A DNA stretch of 64,000 nt. Origin: Anaerolineae bacterium (lineage in GTDB: Bacteria > Chloroflexota > Anaerolineae > Anaerolineales > Anaerolineaceae). Position 1 is the first letter of the stretch. Each line of letters begins with the position of its first letter. The stretch is taken from assembly GCA_013178295.1 (NCBI GenBank), contig JABLWW010000004.1:186001-250000 (forward strand), in the 5' to 3' direction. Under the pieces are notes generated by a model, which saw only the letters and a program-made list of their open reading frames with translations, did no database searches and was not told the DNA's origin. The position numbers were made by a program, and so were the translations under genes. Shown piece after piece: positions 1 to 8,104 of this stretch.

Positions 1-1
1 G

Positions 2-601
2 GTGGTGGGAAGCGCCGCTGAAATGGCAGAAGGTGCCAGTATTCCAGTGATTAACGGCGGCGACGGCGCAGGTCAACACCCCACACAATCACTTCTGGAC
101 GTTTATACAATCCAGAAAGAAAAGGGGAGACTGCTTAACCTGACCGTTACGCTGGCTGGCGACCTTAAGAATGGACGCACAGTGCACTCACTCTCGTGGG
201 TGCTGGGCAAGTATGGCCCGCGCTTCTACTTTGTTTCCCCAGAGGAACTGCGCATGCCGGAAGAAATCACCAAAGCACTTCGCCAGGACGGCATCGAGGT
301 CATTGAAACAAGCAACATGGAAGAAGCGGTCGCAAAAAGCGATGTGCTGTACATGACCCGCATCCAGAAAGAGCGTTTCACCGACCCTGCCGAATACGAA
401 CGCCTCAAAGGCTCATACGTGGTTACCCTCGACCTGGTAAAAAAAGCCAAAAGCGGGATAACCATCATGCACCCCCTGCCGCGTGTGGATGAGATTGCCA
501 AAGAAGTGGACGACTACGAAGGTGCAGCTTATTTCCGCCAGGCATCCAACGGGGTGCCCGTCCGAATGGCTTTGCTTGCTCTGGTTACAGGCAGCGAATG
601 A
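2..601 (+). CDS. pyrB: Aspartate carbamoyltransferase catalytic subunit, C-terminal part (5' end outside window)
   Basis: Condenses carbamoyl phosphate and aspartate to N-carbamoyl-aspartate in de novo pyrimidine synthesis; cytoplasmic. The visible 199 residues are the aspartate-binding half: HPTQ at about residues 26-29, LAGDLKNGRT near 52, TRIQKERF near 119, HPLPRVDEI near 157, and the C-terminal signature with YFRQ and VRMALL. Full-length family members are about 300-310 aa, so roughly 110 residues lie upstream of the window; the GTG at position 2 is simply the first in-frame codon, not a real start. It is followed by a strong hairpin and then pckA. Identification is secure; regulation cannot be judged because the promoter is off-window. 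Confidence 0.96.
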   Translation: MVGSAAEMAEGASIPVINGGDGAGQHPTQSLLDVYTIQKEKGRLLNLTVTLAGDLKNGRTVHSLSWVLGKYGPRFYFVSPEELRMPEEITKALRQDGIEVIETSNMEEAVAKSDVLYMTRIQKERFTDPAEYERLKGSYVVTLDLVKKAKSGITIMHPLPRVDEIAKEVDDYEGAAYFRQASNGVPVRMALLALVTGSE

Positions 602-610
602 TTTCCATCA

Positions 611-648
611 ACGCACCTCCTTTCACACAATCTTGAAAGGAGGTGCGT
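611..648 (+). terminator. 15-bp perfect inverted repeat between pyrB and pckA (terminator or attenuator)
   Basis: Positions 611-625 and 634-648 are perfect reverse complements with an 8-nt loop. The structure starts 9 nt after the pyrB stop. The 3' arm is followed by GTTCTT rather than a clean T-run, so termination is plausible but not textbook. The 3' arm contains a near-perfect Shine-Dalgarno (AAAGGAGGTG) that would be hidden in the stem, 20 nt upstream of the pckA start; pckA has its own separate AAGGAGG at 655-661. Confidence 0.7.
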
Positions 649-666
649 GTTCTTAAGGAGGACAGC

Positions 667-2259
667 ATGCTGGATATCCAGAATACACGTTTTGAGTTGG
701 TCACAAAAACCGTTGTCAGTGCAAAAAATGTGCATTGGAATCTGACCCCCCCAGTGCTTTATGAAGAGGTCATCCGTAAAAACGAAGCCATGATCGCCGA
801 ACATGGGCCACTGGTTATCTATACCGGCAAATGCACCGGGCGCTCACCAAATGATAAGTTTTTTGTGCGCGAACCCTCAAGTCAGAATGACATCTGGTGG
901 AGCAAGGTCAATCAACCCTTCGATGCGGATAAGTTCGAAAGGTTGAAAGCGCGTATTCTGGAATATTTCACCCAAAAGGAATTATATGTGCAGGATTGTT
1001 ACGGGGGCGCCGACCCGGCTTATCGTTTCCCGGCGCGCATCATCACCGACACCGCCTGGCAAAGCCTGTTTGCCTACAACATGTTCCTGCACGCTTCCGA
1101 TGCCTCACCGCGCGAGTTCATCCCTGAATTCACTGTTCTGGTGGCTTCAGGTTTTGAAGCTGAGCCAGCTATTGACGGCACGCGCTCAGACGTTTGCGTT
1201 GTCATTCATCTGGGTCAAAAGCTGGCGCTGATTGCTGGAACACGCTACGCTGGCGAGATCAAAAAGACGGTCTTCACTGTACTGAATTATCTTTTCCCGC
1301 TCAAAAACATCCTCTCCATGCACTGCTCTGCCAACATTGGACCGCGGGATGATACCGCTATTTTCTTTGGGCTGAGCGGCACCGGCAAGACAACTCTCTC
1401 TGCCGACCCAAAACGCCGCCTGATTGGAGATGACGAGCACGGCTGGAGCGATAGGGGTGTTTTCAACTTTGAGGGCGGCTGTTACGCCAAAGTCATTCGC
1501 CTTTCACCACAGGATGAGCCGCAGATTTTTGCCACCACGCGCCGCTTTGGCACCATCCTAGAAAATGTTGTCTTTGACCCAATCACGCGCAAGATTGATC
1601 TGAACGATGAAACCATCACCGAAAATACGCGCGCTTCTTACCTGCTCAGCCAGATTGAAAACTACGAACCAAGTGGAATGGGCGGACATCCCAAAAACAT
1701 CATCTTTCTCACTGCAGATGCCTTCGGCGTTCTGCCGCCAATCGCCAAACTCTCTCCCGAGCAAGCCATGTACCACTTTCTCTCAGGCTACACTGCCAAA
1801 GTAGCTGGCACCGAAAAGGGTATCAAAGAGCCGCAGGCAACCTTTAGCGCCTGCTTTGGAGGACCCTTCATGGTGCATAATCCAGCAGTCTATGCCCGCC
1901 TTCTGGGAGAAAAAATCAAAAAACACAATGCTCGCTGCTGGCTGGTCAATACCGGGTGGACTGGGGGACCCTACGGTGTAGGGTCACGCATGAAAATTGC
2001 GTATACCCGGGCAATGATTGACGCCCTGCTCAACGATGAACTCGAAGATGTGCCCTGTGTGCCGGAGCCGGTTTTCGGCGTGCTGGTGCCGCAGGCATGT
2101 CCCAATGTGCCCGCAGAAGTGTTAAACCAGCGCAACACCTGGCCCGACCCCCGGGCGTACGATGAACAAGCGCGCAAGCTGGCAGCCATGTTCCAGAAAA
2201 ACTTCGACCAGTTCCCCACTGCTGCGCTTGAGGTAAGGGAAGCAGGCCCAAAAGTTTAA
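667..2259 (+). CDS. pckA: Phosphoenolpyruvate carboxykinase (ATP)
   Basis: Converts oxaloacetate plus ATP to phosphoenolpyruvate, CO2 and ADP, the first committed step of gluconeogenesis. The 530-aa length fits the ATP-dependent family. The kinase P-loop GLSGTGKTTLS lies near residue 235, followed by the metal/nucleotide segment GDDEHGW and FEGGCYAK; the C-terminal part carries the NTGWTGGPYGVGSR segment typical of this family. The ATG at 667 is chosen because AAGGAGG sits at 655-661; an upstream in-frame GTG at 643 lies inside the inverted repeat and has no separate ribosome site. With fbp and glgC in the same window it supports sugar synthesis from C3/C4 acids. Converges with the methyltransferase gene 7 bp away. 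Confidence 0.96.
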   Translation: MLDIQNTRFELVTKTVVSAKNVHWNLTPPVLYEEVIRKNEAMIAEHGPLVIYTGKCTGRSPNDKFFVREPSSQNDIWWSKVNQPFDADKFERLKARILEYFTQKELYVQDCYGGADPAYRFPARIITDTAWQSLFAYNMFLHASDASPREFIPEFTVLVASGFEAEPAIDGTRSDVCVVIHLGQKLALIAGTRYAGEIKKTVFTVLNYLFPLKNILSMHCSANIGPRDDTAIFFGLSGTGKTTLSADPKRRLIGDDEHGWSDRGVFNFEGGCYAKVIRLSPQDEPQIFATTRRFGTILENVVFDPITRKIDLNDETITENTRASYLLSQIENYEPSGMGGHPKNIIFLTADAFGVLPPIAKLSPEQAMYHFLSGYTAKVAGTEKGIKEPQATFSACFGGPFMVHNPAVYARLLGEKIKKHNARCWLVNTGWTGGPYGVGSRMKIAYTRAMIDALLNDELEDVPCVPEPVFGVLVPQACPNVPAEVLNQRNTWPDPRAYDEQARKLAAMFQKNFDQFPTAALEVREAGPKV

Positions 2260-2265
2260 GCTGGT

Positions 2266-3096
2266 CTATCTACTGGCACCCCCCTGCCAGTACACCAGCA
2301 CAGAACGCACACTGCGGTCCCAGATATATTTATCATCTCGAAAGACCAGGCGTTCCTTTAGGAGATGATAGAGATAGCTGTCACGTTCGTCAGGCGCAAA
2401 AAGCCCCAGTCTGGCTTTCATCATCATCAGCGCTTCCTCCAGGCTGGCGCTTGTCCAGGGTTCCCAGTTTCCAGGCTCTTCCCACAACACATTGGGCGTC
2501 ATGCCCATCTGGAGCATGACATTATAGGCAATCACAAAATTTGGGCTGTCATAAGGCTGTCCAAGCACATGTTGCGCTGCCAGCGACATAATGCTGCCAG
2601 TCAGCGGGGCGCGCAGGATCATAAAACAAGTACGGCGCGTAACAGCTGTCATTTTTCGAATATATGCTGGCAGGTCAGGACAGCCATACATGGCATGAGA
2701 AGCAAGTGAAAAATCATGCGTTTCAACGTCCACATCAGGCCAGGCGCCTTCAACCACGCGGACATGTGAAAGCCCTTCTTTCTGTAATGTCTCTTGCAAC
2801 ACTTCCAGCATGGCAGGCGAAGGCTCAACAGCAGTTATTGAACGCACCCGCCTGGCAAGCAGTACTTCCCATGCGCCGCTGCCAGCGCCAATATCCAGAA
2901 AGGTAGCATCGGGGGATAATTGCCCTAGAATGAAATCACGGCTGGTATCAGGTTTAATCCAGCGTTTTCTCACCTGGTCATTAAAGAGACGCGCTTGCCC
3001 CGACCAGCGGTCGGAATTATTGCCCCGTTTGTGACGCAGATCGTTCAATTCAACAAGCTGACGCCACAATTGTACCCAATCGGTAATCTTCTCCAT
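2266..3096 (-). CDS. Class I SAM-dependent methyltransferase, substrate unknown
   Basis: A 276-aa protein with a Rossmann-type methyltransferase core: motif I FLDIGAGSGAW at residues 66-76 and an acidic strand-2 end (TAVEPSP) about 20 residues later. Substrate cannot be inferred. The start at 3096 (MEKITDW) is preferred over an upstream in-frame ATG at 3144 because AAGGG lies about 8 nt before it and the extra 16 residues look non-conserved. It is transcribed alone, convergent with pckA and divergent from the peptide transporter; an extended -10 box lies 30-40 nt upstream. Assignment to the superfamily is safe, the function is not. Confidence 0.82.
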   Translation of the reverse strand: MEKITDWVQLWRQLVELNDLRHKRGNNSDRWSGQARLFNDQVRKRWIKPDTSRDFILGQLSPDATFLDIGAGSGAWEVLLARRVRSITAVEPSPAMLEVLQETLQKEGLSHVRVVEGAWPDVDVETHDFSLASHAMYGCPDLPAYIRKMTAVTRRTCFMILRAPLTGSIMSLAAQHVLGQPYDSPNFVIAYNVMLQMGMTPNVLWEEPGNWEPWTSASLEEALMMMKARLGLFAPDERDSYLYHLLKERLVFRDDKYIWDRSVRSVLVYWQGGASR

Positions 3097-3127
3097 GTAG
3101 ACACCCTTGCCACGTGATGTGTACGCA

Positions 3128-3136
3128 AGTATAACA
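3128..3136 (-). promoter_or_regulatory. Extended -10 promoter of the methyltransferase gene
   Basis: Minus strand reads TGTTATACT (TGn plus a 5/6 match to TATAAT), about 32 nt upstream of the start codon at 3096. A -35 match is weak (GTTGAG at 16-nt spacing), which is common with an extended -10. Confidence 0.5.
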
Positions 3137-3188
3137 TGGCACACAGAGCCTCAACTCCGACGCGGCACATGGATTGGTGAAGATTGAT

Positions 3189-3194
3189 TATAAT
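3189..3194 (+). promoter_or_regulatory. Candidate -10 box for the peptide-binding lipoprotein gene
   Basis: A perfect TATAAT lies 86 nt before the lipoprotein start at 3281. No good -35 is seen at 16-18 nt. Placement between divergent genes supports promoter function. Confidence 0.35.
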
Positions 3195-3280
3195 ATCCTC
3201 AGCCATAAACAGTAAACACAGGTATCGCTTCCCGTCTTTTGAGGCAGGAGGAGATCGTCGCTAGAAGACACGGAGAAAAT

Positions 3281-5239
3281 ATGCTATTGCGCAAAACCAG
3301 CCTTTGCCTGACAGCACTGGCAATCATCATGATGCTGCTGGCTGCCTGCCAACCCGGCAAACCAGCAGCCACTCAGCAGGAACAGCCTCCCGCAGCAGCC
3401 CCAACTGCATCACCAGCACCCACTCTGACACCCACTGTGCCCCCGCGCCTGCTCACCATCTGTCTAGGGCAGGAGCCCTCCACACTCTACGCCTACGGCA
3501 GCTCCTCGCGCAGCACATGGTCGGTGCTGGAAGCCATCTACGATGGACCTTTCGATACGCGCCAATATTCCGCCCAGCCCGTCATCCTGCAAAAATTGCC
3601 CACCTTTGCCGATGGCGACGCCGTCATCCAGCCAATCGGTGTACAAGGCGGCGAAGCGGTTATCAACACCGAGGGCGAACTGGTAGCGCTGGAAAAGGGC
3701 ACCCAGATACTGCCCTCAGGCTGCACCAGCCTGGATTGCGCCATACGCTGGGACGGGGTGCAGACACTCACCATGGATCAGCTGGTGCTGACTTTTAAAC
3801 TACTGCCTGGTATTACCTGGTCAGACGGCACCCCGCTTAAAGCTTCCGACTCGGTTTACTCCTTCAAGATTGCTTCCTCGCCTGATACACCTGTCAACCG
3901 TAGCGTCGTCCACCGCACAGTTTCTTATCAGGCACTGGATGACCTGACCGTTGAATGGAAAGGGGTGGCAGGGTATATTCCCCAGCGTTTTGAGACGCTT
4001 TTCTTCCTTCCCCTCCCAGAGCACGCGTGGAAGGGATTATCGCCAAAACAGCTGCTGAGTGAGGAAATCGCCAGCAAAAAGCCGTTGGGGTGGGGCGCCT
4101 ATATCATCCAGGAATGGGTGGCAGGAGACCACATTCGGCTCAGTAAGAACCCCGCATATTTCCGCGCTGCAGAAGGGCTGCCCAAGTTTGATAATCTGGT
4201 GTACCGTTTTCTCGGAGAGCCGCTGGATAACAACCTGGCGGCGCTGCTCAGCGGCGAATGCGATGTCATTGACCAAACCTCTCTGCTGGATGAGCAACTG
4301 GAGATGGTGCTGGAACTGCAACAGGCAAAGAAGCTGAAGGCTTATATTGGGTTGGGCCCCGAGTGGGAGCATGTGGATTTCGGCATTAAGCCCGCCTCGT
4401 ATGACGATGGTTACAGCACATTCTCCGGCGACCGCCCCGACTTTTTCAGCGACGTGCGTATGCGCCAGGCATTTGCCTATTGTATTGATCGGCAGGGGAT
4501 TGTGGATAAGCTGCTTTATGGTCAATCGCAGGTCCCCGCCAGCTATTTACCACCCTCTCATCCGTTATTCACAGACGATGTTGCACCTCTGCCATACGAC
4601 CCGACAGTCGGTAGAAACCTGCTGCAGGAATTGGGCTGGCGGGATTTTGATGGCGACCCAAACACCCCGCTTGTAGCTGCCAATGTGCTTACTGTACCCC
4701 CTGGAACGCCGCTTAGCGTCAATTATTACACCACCCAGTCGCCGTTGCGAGTCGAGGTTGCCAAGCGCATTGTCGCTTCACTGGCGGAATGCGGCATTCA
4801 GGTTAATGTTAACTATCTGACACCAGGCGAGCTGTATGCACCCGGCCCAGAGGGCATTCTCTTTGGGCGCAAGTTTGACCTGGTGCAGTTTTCCTGGGAT
4901 TCGGGCACGGTTCCCCTGTGTCTGTTTTACGAAAGCGGGCAAATCCCCTCGCTCGAAAACAACTGGCTGACGTTAAACGTCACCGGCTATACCAATGCCG
5001 ACTACGATAATGCCTGCAAGGCTGCCAGAGCTGCTCGCCCCGACCAATGGGAACAATATGTGCAAAATCACCAGACCGCACAGCGCATTTTTGCCCGCGA
5101 TTTACCGGTGATCCCCCTGTACTTCCGCCCAAAGCTGGTCATCTCACGTCCCGATTTCTGCAATATGCAGATAGATGTAACCACCCGCAGTGCCATGTGG
5201 AATCTGGAAGTGTTTGATTATGGGCAAAACTGCCCATAA
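3281..5239 (+). CDS. Peptide ABC transporter substrate-binding lipoprotein (SBP family 5)
   Basis: A 652-aa secreted lipoprotein. Residues 1-22 form a signal peptide ending in the lipobox LLAAC (lipidated Cys23), followed by a Pro/Ala/Thr-rich tether to about residue 55. The mature part follows the OppA/DppA family 5 fold, including TFKLLPGITWSDGTPLKASD and KNPAYFR segments and a late FDLVQFSWD segment. It would capture oligopeptides or other amphipathic solutes outside the membrane and hand them to the permease driven by the two ATPases downstream. The start at 3281 is preceded by CGGAGAA; the upstream TTG at 3239 would put a charged stretch before the signal peptide. Longer than the usual 520-560 aa because of the tether. 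Confidence 0.9.
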   Translation: MLLRKTSLCLTALAIIMMLLAACQPGKPAATQQEQPPAAAPTASPAPTLTPTVPPRLLTICLGQEPSTLYAYGSSSRSTWSVLEAIYDGPFDTRQYSAQPVILQKLPTFADGDAVIQPIGVQGGEAVINTEGELVALEKGTQILPSGCTSLDCAIRWDGVQTLTMDQLVLTFKLLPGITWSDGTPLKASDSVYSFKIASSPDTPVNRSVVHRTVSYQALDDLTVEWKGVAGYIPQRFETLFFLPLPEHAWKGLSPKQLLSEEIASKKPLGWGAYIIQEWVAGDHIRLSKNPAYFRAAEGLPKFDNLVYRFLGEPLDNNLAALLSGECDVIDQTSLLDEQLEMVLELQQAKKLKAYIGLGPEWEHVDFGIKPASYDDGYSTFSGDRPDFFSDVRMRQAFAYCIDRQGIVDKLLYGQSQVPASYLPPSHPLFTDDVAPLPYDPTVGRNLLQELGWRDFDGDPNTPLVAANVLTVPPGTPLSVNYYTTQSPLRVEVAKRIVASLAECGIQVNVNYLTPGELYAPGPEGILFGRKFDLVQFSWDSGTVPLCLFYESGQIPSLENNWLTLNVTGYTNADYDNACKAARAARPDQWEQYVQNHQTAQRIFARDLPVIPLYFRPKLVISRPDFCNMQIDVTTRSAMWNLEVFDYGQNCP

Positions 5240-5253
5240 TTACCACTGACGTG

Positions 5254-5262
5254 TGTTATACT
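5254..5262 (+). promoter_or_regulatory. Extended -10 promoter upstream of the OppD-type ATPase gene
   Basis: TGTTATACT (TGn plus 5/6 match to TATAAT) about 40 nt before the ATG at 5303. It suggests the two ATPase genes can be transcribed separately from the binding protein. No strong -35. Confidence 0.4.
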
Positions 5263-5302
5263 TTGCACCATTCTACTAGACTAGAATAATCCACATCTCT
5301 GG

Positions 5303-6349
5303 ATGATTGCATTGAGAGGCTCTGTGTCTGCACAAACTACACCCCCTTTGCTTGAAGTGCGAAACTTAAAAACGTATTTTTACACGGATGATGGTGTCGT
5401 CAAGGCGGTGGATGGGGTTGACTTTGTTGTTCAGCCCGGTGAAGTGCTGGGGTTAGTTGGCGAATCAGGGTGCGGGAAGAGCGTAACTTCTTTCTCTATC
5501 CTGCGTCTGGTGGGAAACCCCGGAAAGATCGTCAGCGGCGAAGTGCTCTTTGGGGGCAAAGATCTGCTCAAAATCTCGGATGATGAGATGGTGGAAATTC
5601 GCGGCAACCGCATCTCAATGATCTTTCAACAGCCGCAATCCAGCTTGAACCCGGTGTTCCAGACCGGCGACCAGGTAGCAGAAGTTTTTCAAATTCACGA
5701 AAAAATGGCAAAAGAAAAAGCCTGGCGAGAGGCAGTTGAATTATTCAAGCTGGTCGGCATTCCAGACGCGGAAAACAAAGTCAAGGCATATCCACATGAG
5801 ATGTCTGGTGGGCAGGCACAACGGGTGATGATTGCTATGGCACTGGCACTTAAACCGCAACTGTTGATTGCCGATGAACCGACAACAGCCTTAGATGTAA
5901 CCATTCAAGCGCAGATCCTCGATCTGATGCGCGAACTGCGCACCAGAATGGGCACTTCGGTTATCCTGATTACGCACGATCTCGGTGTCATATCAGACAT
6001 GGCGGACCGCGTGGCGGTGATGTACGCCGGACGCATCGTTGAGCAAACAACGGTTGTACCACTTTTTGAGAAGCCGCTGCATCCCTATACCCAAGGGCTG
6101 ATCGGTTCTATCCCCGTTCTGGGCAGAATCCAGAAACGACTGGATGTTATACCGGGTTCTGTGCCCAACCTGATCAATCTGCCGCCGGGCTGCCGTTTTG
6201 CTGCGCGTTGCCGCAAGCGAGAAGAGTTTGGTATGGATATCTGCACCCAAGTCGAACCAGACCTGGTTGAAGTTTTACCCGATCACAAAGTGCGCTGCTG
6301 GCTATATCTAAGCCGGGACGATCACAAAGCCCCTCTCTCGGTATCCTAA
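5303..6349 (+). CDS. Oligopeptide/dipeptide ABC transporter ATPase (OppD/DppD type)
   Basis: A 348-aa cytoplasmic ATPase energising peptide uptake. Walker A GESGCGKS at residues 53-60, the ABC signature MSGGQAQR near 170, Walker B LLIADEPTTALD just after it, then an H-loop (LITHDLG). The C-terminal oligopeptide_ATP-binding extension carries CRFAARCRKR and a later Cys pair, the usual DppD/OppD cysteine cluster. The start is uncertain: ATG 5303 lacks a ribosome site, while GTG 5324 has AGAGG four nt upstream. Followed 12 nt later by its OppF-type partner. The permease genes normally between binding protein and ATPases are absent here. Confidence 0.93.
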   Translation: MIALRGSVSAQTTPPLLEVRNLKTYFYTDDGVVKAVDGVDFVVQPGEVLGLVGESGCGKSVTSFSILRLVGNPGKIVSGEVLFGGKDLLKISDDEMVEIRGNRISMIFQQPQSSLNPVFQTGDQVAEVFQIHEKMAKEKAWREAVELFKLVGIPDAENKVKAYPHEMSGGQAQRVMIAMALALKPQLLIADEPTTALDVTIQAQILDLMRELRTRMGTSVILITHDLGVISDMADRVAVMYAGRIVEQTTVVPLFEKPLHPYTQGLIGSIPVLGRIQKRLDVIPGSVPNLINLPPGCRFAARCRKREEFGMDICTQVEPDLVEVLPDHKVRCWLYLSRDDHKAPLSVS

Positions 6350-6361
6350 CCTGAGGTTTGT

Positions 6362-7357
6362 ATGAGCGAACCACTATCTGCATCCGCCAACACCACCGAC
6401 CTGATTCGGGTCGAATCGCTGAAGAAATATTTTCCTGTGCGAACAGGTGTCCTTCAACGCGTAACCGCATGGGTACAGGCATTGGATAACGTCAGTTTTA
6501 CCATCCGCAGGGGTGAAACCCTTGGGTTGGTTGGGGAATCGGGGTGCGGCAAGACAACCGTTGGGCGCACCATGCTGCGCCTGATTGAACCGACCGCTGG
6601 AAAGGTATATTTTGACGGCATTGATGTTTTCAGTCTCAAGGGAGAAGCCTTAAAACGCCTGCGCCGCAGAATGCAGATTATCTTTCAAGACCCATACGCT
6701 TCCCTTGACCCGCGCATGCCCATTGGTGAATCGGTCATGGAAGGGCTGGTCATCCACAACGTGGGCAATGCAAAAGACCGCTATGAGATCGTGATCAACA
6801 ACCTGCGCAAAGTAGGGCTGGAAGATTACCACGCTCGTCGCTATCCACACGAATTCTCCGGCGGTCAGCGGCAGCGGATAGGCATTGCTCGCGCCCTCGC
6901 CCTCAACCCGGACTTTGTGGTTTGCGACGAGCCGGTTTCGGCTTTGGACGTTTCCATCCAGTCCCAGGTGCTCAATATCTTAAAAGAGCTACAAGAAAGC
7001 TTAAACCTCACTTATCTATTTATCGCCCATAACCTGAGCGTAGTGGAACATATCTCAGACCGGGTGGCCGTCATGTATCTTGGCAAAATGGTGGAACTGA
7101 CAACCCGCGACGAACTGTTTTGCAACCCGCTGCACCCGTACACACAGGCGCTGATGTCTGCCATTCCTATTCCCGACCCAAAGATACGCCGCGAGCGGAT
7201 CATCCTTAAGGGAGACGTGCCCAGCCCGCTGCGCCCGCCTTCGGGTTGTCGTTTTCATCCGCGCTGCCCTGTTGTCATGGATTACTGCGCAGTCGAAGAG
7301 CCGCGTTTTCAGGAAGTTAGCCCAGACCACTTTGTCGCCTGCTGGCGCATCGCATAA
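6362..7357 (+). CDS. Oligopeptide/dipeptide ABC transporter ATPase (OppF/DppF type)
   Basis: Second ATPase of the peptide importer, 331 aa, expected to pair with the preceding OppD-type subunit. Walker [10 protein letters not shown] at residues 58-66, signature [15 protein letters not shown], Walker B ([10 protein letters not shown]) and an H-loop variant (IAHNLSV) where Asn follows His. The C-terminal extension contains CRFHPRCP and a final Cys (VACWRIA), matching the oligopeptide transporter C-terminal domain. Starts 12 nt after its partner, so co-transcription is near certain. The next gene, AlaX, starts 26 nt further on and may share the transcript. Confidence 0.93.
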   Translation: MSEPLSASANTTDLIRVESLKKYFPVRTGVLQRVTAWVQALDNVSFTIRRGETLGLVGESGCGKTTVGRTMLRLIEPTAGKVYFDGIDVFSLKGEALKRLRRRMQIIFQDPYASLDPRMPIGESVMEGLVIHNVGNAKDRYEIVINNLRKVGLEDYHARRYPHEFSGGQRQRIGIARALALNPDFVVCDEPVSALDVSIQSQVLNILKELQESLNLTYLFIAHNLSVVEHISDRVAVMYLGKMVELTTRDELFCNPLHPYTQALMSAIPIPDPKIRRERIILKGDVPSPLRPPSGCRFHPRCPVVMDYCAVEEPRFQEVSPDHFVACWRIA

Positions 7358-7383
7358 CATTTTCTCCATAAGGGACTTAAAAG

Positions 7384-8103
7384 ATGACCGAGCTGCTATA
7401 CCAGACAGATAGCTATCTTCAGCAGTTTGACGCGCAGGTCTGTGCAGTGGACACAGAGAACCACGCGGTAATGCTGGAGCGTACCGCTTTTTACCCTGGC
7501 GGCGGGGGGCAACCCGCAGATCATGGAGTGTTGCTCAACGGCGAGCAAATTTTACCGGTCGAAAACGTTAAGAAAACCGTTGAGGGTGTCTGGCATTTCC
7601 TTTCGCACGAGGCAGTTTTGCCTTCTGTCGGCACAATAATCAAGGGAAAGATTGACTGGGAGAGACGCTACGCCCTGATGCGTACCCACAGCGCGCTGCA
7701 TATTCTTTGCGGGACAGTCTTCCGCGATTACGGTGCGCTGGTAACCGGCGGAGACATGGAGCCGCTTAAGGGGCGCATGGACTTTGAATTTGAAACCCTG
7801 ACCAAAGACCTGGTAAAGATCATTGAAGATGCCGTGAATGCTGAAGTCGCCAACGCCCGCGAGATACGGGTGCAAATTTTGCCGCGCGAACAGGCTTTTC
7901 AAATACCAGATTTGATCCGCACCAAAGTTAATTTGCTCCCCCCAGAAATCAAGGAAATCCGCACTGTAGAGATTACAGGGCTCGACCTGCAGGCAGATGG
8001 CGGAACACATGTGCGTAACACCCGCGAAGTCGGTTATGTACGTGTTGTGGATTATAAGAGCAAGGGAAAAATCAACAAGAGAATCTACATCGAGTTGGGT
8101 TAG
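7384..8103 (+). CDS. alaX: AlaX-type stand-alone alanyl-tRNA editing protein
   Basis: Hydrolyses mischarged Ser- or Gly-tRNA(Ala) in trans; homologous to the editing domain of AlaRS. Of 239 aa, residues 35-50 carry the glycine-rich FYPGGGGQPAD segment, zinc ligands His102 and His106 are in HSALH, and the late motif is ADGGTHV with His209. The usual zinc-binding Cys of CGGTH is Asp205 here, so the metal site may differ or be weaker. Size suggests the medium form (AlaX-M), which has the N-terminal glycine-rich domain. An AAGGGA ribosome site precedes ATG 7384. It lies directly behind the peptide transporter ATPases and converges with the histidine-kinase gene 1 nt away. Confidence 0.9.
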   Translation: MTELLYQTDSYLQQFDAQVCAVDTENHAVMLERTAFYPGGGGQPADHGVLLNGEQILPVENVKKTVEGVWHFLSHEAVLPSVGTIIKGKIDWERRYALMRTHSALHILCGTVFRDYGALVTGGDMEPLKGRMDFEFETLTKDLVKIIEDAVNAEVANAREIRVQILPREQAFQIPDLIRTKVNLLPPEIKEIRTVEITGLDLQADGGTHVRNTREVGYVRVVDYKSKGKINKRIYIELG

Positions 8104-8104
8104 A

